NCBI RefSeq assembly: GCF_030815975.1
Contig: NZ_JAUSXL010000002.1
Span: 3,398,501-3,462,500 of the forward strand
Reading direction: 5' to 3'
DNA length: 64,000 nucleotides
Origin: Variovorax paradoxus
Lineage (GTDB): Bacteria > Pseudomonadota > Gammaproteobacteria > Burkholderiales > Burkholderiaceae_C
Shown here: in pieces, positions 17,090-24,655 of the stretch
How the letters are laid out: each line of letters begins with the position of its first letter
How positions within the stretch are numbered: the first letter of the stretch is position 1
Position numbers and translations under genes: made by a program
Notes under the pieces: generated by a model
The model's input: the letters and a program-made list of their open reading frames with translations, nothing else
Told to the model about the DNA's origin: nothing
Databases searched by the model: none

Positions 17090-17893
17090 GATGAATGGCG
17101 ACGCGGCCATCACAATGCGCCATGCTCCGCTCGACAGACATTTCCCGCGTTCGAACCCATTCACGCCGATGCGGCGGGCGCGCCGCTCTACCGGCTCGTG
17201 AAGCGTTCGCTGCTGCGCGCCATCGAATCGGGGCGTTGCGCGGCCGGCAGCGTGCTGCCGAGCGAGAGCAAGCTGGCGGCGGCGCTCGGCGTGTCGATCG
17301 GCACGCTGCGCCATGCCACCGACGATCTCGTGGCCGAGCACATCCTCGTGCGGCGGCAGGGGCGCGGCACCTTCGTTGCGGTGCACAACGACGACCGCTT
17401 CATGTTCCAGTTCTTCCACGTGGAGCGCAGCGACGGCCTCAGGCAGGCGCCGCAGGTGGAGTTCGTCGCCTTCGAGCGCGTGCGCATGGACGAGGAGCCC
17501 GCGCAGGCGCTGGGCCTGCGAACCGGCGAGCCCGCCATCCAGATCGACAACCGGCTGCTGCTGCAGGGCAGGGCGGCGATCCACGACCGGCTCACGCTGC
17601 CGGCGCTGCTGTTCAAGGGCCTGACCGAGAAGCGCTTTCGCGAGCGGCCGAGCACCATCTACCACCTCTACCAGACCGAGTTCGGCATCACGGTGACGCT
17701 GGCGCGCGAGCGCGCACGCGCGATGGCGGCCGACCGCAGCGTGGTGCGCATCCTGGGCGTGGCGCCGGGCGCGCCGGTGATGGAGGTGCGGCGCACCGCG
17801 CTCACCTTCGGCGACAAGCCGGTGGAGTACCGCGTGTCGATCATCAACACGGCGCAATACGAGTACGTGCACCAGCTGTCGCGGCCGGCCTGA
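17078..17893 (+). CDS. GntR-family (HutC/UTRA) regulator of the sulfolactate operon
   Basis: The N-terminal winged helix begins around APLYRLVKRSLLRAIESG and includes VLPSESKLAAALGVSIGTLRHA-like recognition elements. The C-terminal two-thirds is a UTRA ligand-binding domain ending YRVSIINTAQYEY. It is divergent from suyA and very likely controls the suyA–tctC operon in response to sulfolactate or a product. The start is uncertain. The ATG at 17078 gives 271 residues, and a GTG at 17048 is in frame. Both starts lie in or before the operator-like palindrome, and a TTG at 17087 is another option. The roughly 30 residues before the winged helix are not conserved-looking. Confidence 0.82.
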   Translation: MDDLDEWRRGHHNAPCSARQTFPAFEPIHADAAGAPLYRLVKRSLLRAIESGRCAAGSVLPSESKLAAALGVSIGTLRHATDDLVAEHILVRRQGRGTFVAVHNDDRFMFQFFHVERSDGLRQAPQVEFVAFERVRMDEEPAQALGLRTGEPAIQIDNRLLLQGRAAIHDRLTLPALLFKGLTEKRFRERPSTIYHLYQTEFGITVTLARERARAMAADRSVVRILGVAPGAPVMEVRRTALTFGDKPVEYRVSIINTAQYEYVHQLSRPA

Positions 17894-17908
17894 GCGGCTT
17901 CGTGCGGC

Positions 17909-18850
17909 CTAGCGCGCGGATGGAGCGCGCGGTACGGTCGCCCCGCAGTGCCGCAAGAAATCCGCCGTCGCGCGGCCGAGCAGCTTGTCGCGGTGCATCA
18001 CCGTGGCCAGCCGCCGCATGCCGGCCGGCAGCCGCGTGCGCAACTCGATCAGGTGGCCGTCTTCCAGCGCCTGCGCCACCGTGTAGCGCGAGAGGCAGGC
18101 CAGCCCGGTGCCCGAAGCCACCACGCGCTTGATGGCCTCGGTGCTGCCGAGCTCGAAGCCCACGCGCACCTGCTCCAGGTTCTGGATCAGCCACGCATCG
18201 GTGACCTGCCGCGTGCCCGAACCATGCTCGCGCAGCACCCACGTGGCCTGCGAGAGCTGGCGGTGCGTGGCGGTGCGCTTTGCGAGCGGATGCCCTGGCG
18301 CGGCGACGATCACCAGCTCGTCCTCGCGCCATGCGCGCACCACGAGGTCGGGGTGGGTCTGCGGCCCCTCGATGAAGCCGACATCGACGTCGAACCCCGC
18401 CACCGCCTCGATCACGTCGCGCGTGTTGGCAATGTGCAGGTGCACCTGGCTCTGCGGATGCAGCGCCGTCCATTGCGACACGCGCTCGGGCAGCAGGTAT
18501 TCGCCGATGGTGAAGCTGGCCGCCACGCGCAGCGGCGCCGCATGCTCGCCGCTGAAGAGCGCCTCCACCTCGCCGGCCTGGTCGAGCAGTGCCTGGGCCT
18601 TGGGCAGCAGCGCGCGGCCGTTCTCGTTGAGCACCAGGCGGCGGCCGAGCCGGTCGAACAGCAGGGCGCCGACGGAAGACTCCAGGTCGGCCAGCGCGCT
18701 GCTCGCGGCCGACTGCGAGCGCGCGATGCGGTCGGCCGCGGCGCGCGTGCTGCCCCCCCGGGCCGTGGCCACGAACACTTCGAGCTGGCGCAGGTTGAGC
18801 CGAAGCCGCTGCGCGCTGTGCTGTTGCTGCTGATCTGTTTTTCCGGTCAT
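17909..18850 (-). CDS. LysR-family regulator divergent to soeABC
   Basis: This 313-residue LysR-type regulator has an N-terminal helix-turn-helix (LRQLEVFVATARGGSTRAAA, with AARSQSAASSALADLE-type recognition) and a periplasmic-binding-protein-like effector domain. The mid part resembles CysB/CbbR-type regulators only at family level. It starts 83 bases from the proposed soeA start on the opposite strand, the classic arrangement for a LysR activator of the neighbouring operon. The effector could be sulfite or an upstream sulfonate intermediate; this is inferred. Its 3' end faces the 3' end of the GntR gene across 15 bases. Confidence 0.85.
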   Translation of the reverse strand: MTGKTDQQQQHSAQRLRLNLRQLEVFVATARGGSTRAAADRIARSQSAASSALADLESSVGALLFDRLGRRLVLNENGRALLPKAQALLDQAGEVEALFSGEHAAPLRVAASFTIGEYLLPERVSQWTALHPQSQVHLHIANTRDVIEAVAGFDVDVGFIEGPQTHPDLVVRAWREDELVIVAAPGHPLAKRTATHRQLSQATWVLREHGSGTRQVTDAWLIQNLEQVRVGFELGSTEAIKRVVASGTGLACLSRYTVAQALEDGHLIELRTRLPAGMRRLATVMHRDKLLGRATADFLRHCGATVPRAPSAR

Positions 18851-18932
18851 CGTGAGCGATATTCTCCGCTTTTTCGTTTGATCGATGCTCTCTAACATCG
18901 GCCCAGCCCCGCATGAAGACAAAGGACCGCCA

Positions 18933-21878
18933 GTGTTCAGTTTCCTGTCCCGAGAGCCCGTCCACGATCCGCTCGACGCCCCGACACCTACGGCGGACAC
19001 CCAGGTCAAGACCACCACCTGCTACATGTGCGCCTGCCGCTGCGGCATCCGCGTGCACCTGCGCGAAGGCGAGCACGGCCCCGAGGTGCGCTACATCGAC
19101 GGCAACCCCGAGCATCCGCTGAACAAGGGCGTGATCTGCGCCAAGGGCTCGTCGGGGATCATGAAGCAGGTGTCGCCCGCGCGCCTTACGCAGCCGCTGC
19201 TGCGCAAGGCCGGCAGCGAGCGCGGGGCCGGGGAGTTCGAGCCCATCAGCTGGGAGCGTGCCTTCGACATGCTGACCGAGCGGCTCGGCAAGATCCGCGC
19301 GACCGATCCGAAGAAGTTCGCGCTCTTCACGGGCCGCGACCAGATGCAGGCGCTCACCGGCCTGTTCGCGCGCCAGTTCGGCACGCCCAACTATGCGGCG
19401 CACGGCGGCTTCTGCTCGGTCAACATGGCCGCGGGAATGATCTACACCATCGGCGGGAGCTTCTGGGAGTTCGGCGGGCCCGACCTCGACCGCGCCAAGC
19501 TGTTCGTGATGATCGGCACGGCCGAGGACCATCACAGCAACCCGATGAAGATCGCGATCAGCAAGTTCAAGCGCGCAGGCGGCCGCTTCATTTCGATCAA
19601 CCCGGTGCGCACGGGCTACTCAGCCATTGCCGACGAGTGGATCCCGATCAAGCCCGGCACCGACGGCGCATTGTTCATGGCGCTGCTGCACGAGCTCATT
19701 GCCGGCGAGCTGATCGACCATGCCTTCCTGAAGCGCTTCACCAACGCGCCGCAGCTCGTGGTGCTGGACGACTGCGAGCGCCAGGGCCTCTTCGCTTTCG
19801 ACCCGGACCCTACGCGCGGGCCGCCCGGCGACGGCCGCAACCCGCACAACAAGCTGGTGTGGGACAAAAGCAGCGGCAGCGTGAAGAACGCCTACCCCGA
19901 AGGCATTGCCGACGGCTGCGACCCCGCGCTCGAAGGCCACTACACGCTGGCCGACGGCACGCGGGTGGCGCCGTCGTTCCAACTGCTGCGCGATCGCGTG
20001 GCCAGTTGCACGCCCGAATGGGCCGAGGCCATCACAGGCATCGACGCGCAGCGCATCCGCAAGCTCGCGCGCGAGATGGGCGAGACCGCGCTCAGGCAGG
20101 CTTTCGAACTGCCCATTCCATGGACCGATGCCTGGGGCAAGCAGCATGCGACCACGCAGGCGCGGCCCGTGGCCTTCCACGCCATGCGCGGGCTGGCGGC
20201 GCATTCCAACGGCTTCCAGACCGTGCGCGCGCTGGCGGTGCTGATGAGCGTGCTCGGCACCATCGATGCGCCGGGCGGCTTCCGCCACAAGGCGCCGTAT
20301 CCGCGCCACATCGTGCCCAACTACCGGGCCTTCAACGACCCCGGCATGATCCAGCCCAACACGCCGCTCAATGCCGCGCCGCTGGGCTTTCCGGCCAACC
20401 CGGAGGAGCTGGCCATCAACCCCGACGGCTCGCCCATTCGCATCGACCATGCGTTCTCGTGGGAGCACCCGCTGTCGGCGCACGGGCTCATGCACAACGT
20501 GATCACCAACGCGGTCAAGGGCGACCCCTACCGCATCGACACACTGCTGATCTTCATGGCCAACATGGCCTGGAACTCCAGCATGAACACCATGGCCGTG
20601 CGCGAGATGCTCAACCGCAAGGACGAGCAGGGCGAGCACATGATCCCCTTCCTGGTGGTGTGCGACGCCTTCCAGAGCGAGACCGTGGCCTTTGCCGACC
20701 TGGTGCTGCCCGACACCACCTACCTCGAGCGCCACGACGTGATGAGCATGCTTGACCGGCCAATCTCGGAGTTCGACGGGCCGGTCGATTCGGTGCGCAT
20801 TCCTGTGGTGCCGCCCACCGGCCAGTGCAAGCCTTTCCAGGAAGTGCTGATCGAACTGGCCTCGCGCCTGAAGTTTCCGGCCTTCACCACGCCAGAAGGG
20901 GGGCGCAAGTTCACGGGCTATCCGGACTTTGTCGTCAACTTCCAGCCGCAGCCGGGCATCGGCTTTCTGATGGGCTGGCGCGGCAAGGACGGCACCGAGC
21001 ACCTGCGCGGCGAGCCCAACCCCAAGCAGTGGGAAGCGTATGCAGAGAACAACTGCGTGTTCCAGTACCACATGCCAGAGACCATGCACTACATGCGCAA
21101 CTGGAACCGCGAGTACCTCGACTTTGCAAAGGACAAGGGCTGGCGCCAGCGCAACGACCCGGTGCAGCTGGCGCTGTACTCCGACACGCTGCAGAGCTTC
21201 CGCTTGGCCGCGCAAGGCAAGAGCGCGGGCCGGCAGCCGCCCGATGCGCTGCGGGAGCGCATCGACACCTACTTCGATCCGCTGCCTTTCTGGTACCCGC
21301 CGCTCGAAGAGGCCTCGACCGATCTCGACGCCTATCCGCTCAACGCCATCACCCAGCGGCCGATGGCGATGTACCACTCGTGGGATTCGCAGAACGCGTG
21401 GCTGCGGCAGATCCACAGCCACAACTACCTTCACGTGAACCCGCTCACCGCGCAGGCCGCGGGCATTGCCGACGGCGGCTGGTGCTGGGTGGAGAGCCAG
21501 TGGGGCAGGGTGCGCTGCATGCTGCGCTACAGCGAGGCGGTGGAGCCCGGCACCGTGTGGACCTGGAACGCGATCGGCAAGGCCGATGGCGCATGGCAGC
21601 TGGCGCCCGGCGCGGACGAGGCGCGCAAGGGCTTCCTGCTCAACCACCTGATCAGCGAGGAGCTGCCTTGCGCGGGCACCGCGAGCGGGCGCATCAGCAA
21701 CTCCGACCCGATCACCGGGCAGGCGGGCTGGTACGACGTGCGGGTGCGCATACGGCCCGCGGAACCGGGCGAGCCGGAAGAGAGCTTTCCGCAGATGGCG
21801 AGCATGCCGAGCGCGCCGGGGGTGCTGGGGAAGGCGGCGAGTGTGCTGACGTACTTTGCGGGGAGGGGGAAGAAATGA
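18933..21878 (+). CDS. soeA: Molybdopterin subunit of membrane-bound sulfite dehydrogenase
   Basis: A 981-residue molybdopterin oxidoreductase of the DMSO-reductase superfamily. The N-terminal [4Fe-4S] cluster ligands are in CYMCACRCG and GVICAKG. There is no Tat leader, as expected for the cytoplasm-facing SoeABC complex that oxidises sulfite to sulfate and passes electrons to quinone. The GTG at 18933 was chosen because it has an AAAGGA ribosome site; an in-frame ATG at 18885 lacks one. The subunit set SoeA, four-cluster ferredoxin SoeB and DmsC-like SoeC, next to sulfite-releasing enzymes, supports sulfite as substrate. Related complexes act on tetrathionate, polysulfide or formate, so the substrate call rests on context. 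Confidence 0.85.
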   Translation: MFSFLSREPVHDPLDAPTPTADTQVKTTTCYMCACRCGIRVHLREGEHGPEVRYIDGNPEHPLNKGVICAKGSSGIMKQVSPARLTQPLLRKAGSERGAGEFEPISWERAFDMLTERLGKIRATDPKKFALFTGRDQMQALTGLFARQFGTPNYAAHGGFCSVNMAAGMIYTIGGSFWEFGGPDLDRAKLFVMIGTAEDHHSNPMKIAISKFKRAGGRFISINPVRTGYSAIADEWIPIKPGTDGALFMALLHELIAGELIDHAFLKRFTNAPQLVVLDDCERQGLFAFDPDPTRGPPGDGRNPHNKLVWDKSSGSVKNAYPEGIADGCDPALEGHYTLADGTRVAPSFQLLRDRVASCTPEWAEAITGIDAQRIRKLAREMGETALRQAFELPIPWTDAWGKQHATTQARPVAFHAMRGLAAHSNGFQTVRALAVLMSVLGTIDAPGGFRHKAPYPRHIVPNYRAFNDPGMIQPNTPLNAAPLGFPANPEELAINPDGSPIRIDHAFSWEHPLSAHGLMHNVITNAVKGDPYRIDTLLIFMANMAWNSSMNTMAVREMLNRKDEQGEHMIPFLVVCDAFQSETVAFADLVLPDTTYLERHDVMSMLDRPISEFDGPVDSVRIPVVPPTGQCKPFQEVLIELASRLKFPAFTTPEGGRKFTGYPDFVVNFQPQPGIGFLMGWRGKDGTEHLRGEPNPKQWEAYAENNCVFQYHMPETMHYMRNWNREYLDFAKDKGWRQRNDPVQLALYSDTLQSFRLAAQGKSAGRQPPDALRERIDTYFDPLPFWYPPLEEASTDLDAYPLNAITQRPMAMYHSWDSQNAWLRQIHSHNYLHVNPLTAQAAGIADGGWCWVESQWGRVRCMLRYSEAVEPGTVWTWNAIGKADGAWQLAPGADEARKGFLLNHLISEELPCAGTASGRISNSDPITGQAGWYDVRVRIRPAEPGEPEESFPQMASMPSAPGVLGKAASVLTYFAGRGKK

Positions 21879-22708
21879 TGCAGTGGCTCAAGGACCTGAT
21901 GGCCCCGGATCTGCTCCCTCCCCTTCCGGGGGAGGGCAGGGGTGGGGGCAGCGGCGTTGGAACCGGCAGCCATGCGGCGATGAAAGCCGCCGTGCCCCCA
22001 CCCCAACCCTCCCCCGAGAGGGGAGGGAGGAATGCCAGCGTACGCGCCGAACCGGGCGAAACCCTCGCCAAGCAACTCGCCCTCGTCATCGACCTCAACG
22101 TCTGCGTCGGCTGCCATGCCTGCGTCACTTCGTGCAAGCAGTGGAACACCTCCGGCAGCGCCGGCCCGCTCGCGGATGCGCAGCCCTACGGTGCCAACCC
22201 CACCGGCACTTTCTTCAACCGCGTGCAGACCTACGAGGCCGGCACCTTCCCGGCCACGCAGACGGTTCACTTCCCCAAGAGCTGCCTGCACTGCGAAGAC
22301 CCGCCCTGCGTGCCCGTGTGCCCCACGGGTGCCAGCTACAAGCGCAAGGAAGACGGCATCGTGCTGGTCGACTACGACAAGTGCATCGGCTGCAAGTACT
22401 GCGCATGGGCCTGCCCCTACGGCGCACGCGAACTCGACGAAGAGCGCCAGGTCATGACCAAGTGCACGCTGTGCGTCGACCGCATCTACGACGAGCACCT
22501 GCCCAAGGAAGACCGCAAGCCCGCCTGCGTGAAGGCCTGTCCCACCGGGGCGCGCCTGTTCGGCGACGTGAAGGACCCGGACTCCGAAGTGTCGAAGGCC
22601 ATCCGCGAACGCGGCGGCTACCAACTGATGCCGGAATGGGAAACCAGCCCGGCCAACCAGTACCTGCCGCGCCGCATCACGCAGCAGACCGCAGGGCAGG
22701 AGGAATAA
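21875..22708 (+). CDS. soeB: Iron–sulfur subunit of membrane-bound sulfite dehydrogenase, with a repeat-derived insert
   Basis: This 277-residue ferredoxin carries four cysteine clusters: CVGCHACVTSC, CLHCEDPPCVPVCP, CIGCKYCAWACP and CTLCVDRI with CVKACP. That makes four [4Fe-4S] centres for electron transfer from SoeA to SoeC. The start ATG at 21875 overlaps the soeA stop. Residues about 14–52, before the first cluster, are encoded by a palindromic GC-rich repeat (21914–22030) and give a low-complexity Pro/Gly/Arg segment not expected in the family. The insert keeps the frame, and the conserved part begins at TLAKQLALVIDLN. The gene is followed by soeC after 4 bases. Confidence 0.88.
   Translation: MMQWLKDLMAPDLLPPLPGEGRGGGSGVGTGSHAAMKAAVPPPQPSPERGGRNASVRAEPGETLAKQLALVIDLNVCVGCHACVTSCKQWNTSGSAGPLADAQPYGANPTGTFFNRVQTYEAGTFPATQTVHFPKSCLHCEDPPCVPVCPTGASYKRKEDGIVLVDYDKCIGCKYCAWACPYGARELDEERQVMTKCTLCVDRIYDEHLPKEDRKPACVKACPTGARLFGDVKDPDSEVSKAIRERGGYQLMPEWETSPANQYLPRRITQQTAGQEE
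21914..22030. repeat. Palindromic GC-rich repeat inside soeB
   Basis: This element of about 117 bases consists of CTCCCTCCCC…GGGGGAGGGC…GGGGTGGGGGC and, at the far end, GTGCCCCCACCCC…CTCCC…GGGGAGGG. The ends are complementary to each other and each end is itself a hairpin. A second copy with the same layout is at 40588–40702. At 117 bases (39 codons) it preserves the soeB frame. It looks like a dispersed repeat that has landed in a coding region. Confidence 0.7.
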
Positions 22709-22712
22709 GGGC

Positions 22713-23645
22713 ATGCATCCCGCGTTCTCCATTCTTTTTTTCACCACTCTCGCCGGCGCCGCGCAGGGCCTGGTCGTCGCGCTCGCGCTCGCGGTGCTGT
22801 TCGGCCTGGGGCTCGCGCCCGGCTTTCTCGCGCTGGCGCTGGGCGTGGCCGAAGTGCTGCTCGGGGCCGGGCTCGCGGCCTCGTTCATGCACCTGGGCCG
22901 CAAGAGCCGCGCATGGCGCGCGGTGCTGATGTGGCGCACCTCGTGGATGTCGCGCGAGGTCATCGTGCTGCCGGGCTTCATCGCGCTGGTGGCGCTGTGG
23001 TGGCTGTCGCTGCGCTTCGGCGCCGGCGCGCCATGGTCGTGGCTGCTGCCGGTGCTGGTGCTGTGTGGCGCGGCCGCGCTCTGGTACTGCACCGCCATGA
23101 TCTACGCCTGCCTGCGCTTCATCGAGGAATGGGCGCATCCGCTGACGGTCGTCAACTTCACGCTCATCGGCCTGTCGTCGGGGCTGGTGCTGGCCTGTGC
23201 GATGGCCGCATTGGCGGGCGAGTCGCGCTTCGTGCAGTTGTTCGGGCCGTGTGCGCTCGCCGCCACGCTCGCGGCATGGGCCGCACGCGGCGGGGCGCTC
23301 AGGCGGAACGCGGCGATCCGCCACAAGTCGACGCTGCAGTCGGCCACCGGCATCCGCGCCGAGAAGCTCACGCAAAAGTCGATGGGCATGTCGGCCGGCT
23401 CGTTCAACACGCGCGAGTTCTTTCATGGCGCCACGCTGGCCGGGCTCAGGAACATGAAGCTCGGCTTCCTGCTGCTGGCCTTCGTGCTGCCTTCGCTGCT
23501 GCTGCTGTGGGGCATTGCGACTGCCGCCGTGTGGCCGTGGCTGCTCGCGGTGCTGGTGCAGGCGCCCGGCCTGCTGGCGGAGCGCTGGTTCTTCTTCGCG
23601 CAGGCGAAGCACCCGCAGAACCTGTATTACCAGGTGGTGTCCTGA
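22713..23645 (+). CDS. soeC: Membrane anchor subunit of sulfite dehydrogenase (DmsC family)
   Basis: A 310-residue integral membrane protein with about eight hydrophobic segments, of the DmsC/NrfD-like anchor family. It has the HPAFSILFFTTLAGAAQGL first helix, a FMHLGRKSRAWRA loop and the C-terminal ERWFFFAQAKHPQNLYY motif typical of DmsC-type anchors. It would hold SoeAB on the inner face of the cytoplasmic membrane and pass electrons to ubiquinone. It is the third gene of soeABC with tight spacing. Its 3' end faces the convergent SMP-30-like gene 25 bases away. Confidence 0.88.
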   Translation: MHPAFSILFFTTLAGAAQGLVVALALAVLFGLGLAPGFLALALGVAEVLLGAGLAASFMHLGRKSRAWRAVLMWRTSWMSREVIVLPGFIALVALWWLSLRFGAGAPWSWLLPVLVLCGAAALWYCTAMIYACLRFIEEWAHPLTVVNFTLIGLSSGLVLACAMAALAGESRFVQLFGPCALAATLAAWAARGGALRRNAAIRHKSTLQSATGIRAEKLTQKSMGMSAGSFNTREFFHGATLAGLRNMKLGFLLLAFVLPSLLLLWGIATAAVWPWLLAVLVQAPGLLAERWFFFAQAKHPQNLYYQVVS

Positions 23646-23670
23646 CAGCGCAACCCGTACATGCCTTCGG

Positions 23671-24600
23671 TCAGGCCTGGAAGTTCAGCCGCAGCCCCGG
23701 CGTCGGCCAGTCGTCGATGGCAATCAGCCGCCCGCTGCCCGACAGCGTGATGTAGGCCGTGCGCATGTCGCGTCCGCCAAAGCAGATGTTGGTGGTGTAG
23801 CGGTCGGGCAGCGGCACGTGCTCGCAGCTGCTGCCGTCGGGCGCGACGATGGTGATGCCGCCGTGCAGCAGCGTGGCCACGCACAGGTTGCCCAGCGCAT
23901 CGGTTGCCATCGAGTCGAAGCGCTGGTAGTGCCCGCCCGGCGATGCGCACAGCATGCGGCCGCCGTGCGGTGACGGCCAGCCGTCCTTGCGCACGCGCCC
24001 CGGCGCCGTGATGTCGAAGGCCCAGAGCCGCGCGCCTTCGGTCTCGGCGTAGTAGAGCGTGCGGCCGTCGGGCGACAGCGCGATGCCGTTGGGCGTCATC
24101 ACCGGCCGCGCGATCGCATGCGCGCCGCTGCCGTCGCTGTGCCCGTAGAACACGCCGCCGCGGTCCATGTCGCGCTCGCGCGTCTTGCCCAGGTCGGTGA
24201 AGTAGAAGCCGCCCTGCGCGTCGAACATGATGTCGTTCGGCCCGCACAGCGCGCCGCCGTCGGCCGTGTCGTAGAGCCGCTCGGCCCGGCCCGTGGCCAG
24301 GTTCACGCGCTCGATGCGTCCGCCCGAATAGTCGTCGGCCTGGCCCACCGGGCGGTGGCAGCCGTCGGCCTCGGTGTGCCAGCGGAAGCCGCCGTTGTTG
24401 CACACGTACACCGCGCCGTCCGGCCCCATGGCCGCGCCGTTCGGCCCGCCGCCCAGGTCGGCCACCACCTGCACCAGCCCGTCGTGCCGCACACGCGTGA
24501 GCGTGCCGCGGGCAATTTCGACCAGCAGCACGGAGCCGTCGTCCATGGCAACGGGCCCTTCGGGAAACTGCAGGCCGGTGGCGAGTTCGCGGATGTGCAT
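23671..24600 (-). CDS. SMP-30/gluconolactonase-like hydrolase
   Basis: This 309-residue six-bladed beta-propeller belongs to the SMP-30/gluconolactonase family. Signs are the N-terminal FPEGPVAMDDG metal-binding glutamate motif, the NGAAMGPDGAVYVCNNGG blade, GPNDIMFDAQGGFYFTD, and the TPNGIALSPDGRTLYYAET segment. Such enzymes open sugar or aromatic lactones with a divalent metal. No signal peptide is visible. It lies 55 bases downstream of paoC on the same strand, so it may be the last gene of that operon and act on a lactone or acid produced there. The actual substrate cannot be read from sequence. Confidence 0.8.
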   Translation of the reverse strand: MHIRELATGLQFPEGPVAMDDGSVLLVEIARGTLTRVRHDGLVQVVADLGGGPNGAAMGPDGAVYVCNNGGFRWHTEADGCHRPVGQADDYSGGRIERVNLATGRAERLYDTADGGALCGPNDIMFDAQGGFYFTDLGKTRERDMDRGGVFYGHSDGSGAHAIARPVMTPNGIALSPDGRTLYYAETEGARLWAFDITAPGRVRKDGWPSPHGGRMLCASPGGHYQRFDSMATDALGNLCVATLLHGGITIVAPDGSSCEHVPLPDRYTTNICFGGRDMRTAYITLSGSGRLIAIDDWPTPGLRLNFQA

Positions 24601-24655
24601 CGGAGGCCCCTTTTCTTTGCAAGGCCTCGGAGTTTGCTTCTTCCTGGCTGCTTCG

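Noticed and set aside
18885..18932. Upstream ATG (18885) as the soeA start
   Set aside because: It has no ribosome site, while the in-frame GTG at 18933 follows AAAGGA and matches the N-terminal family length.
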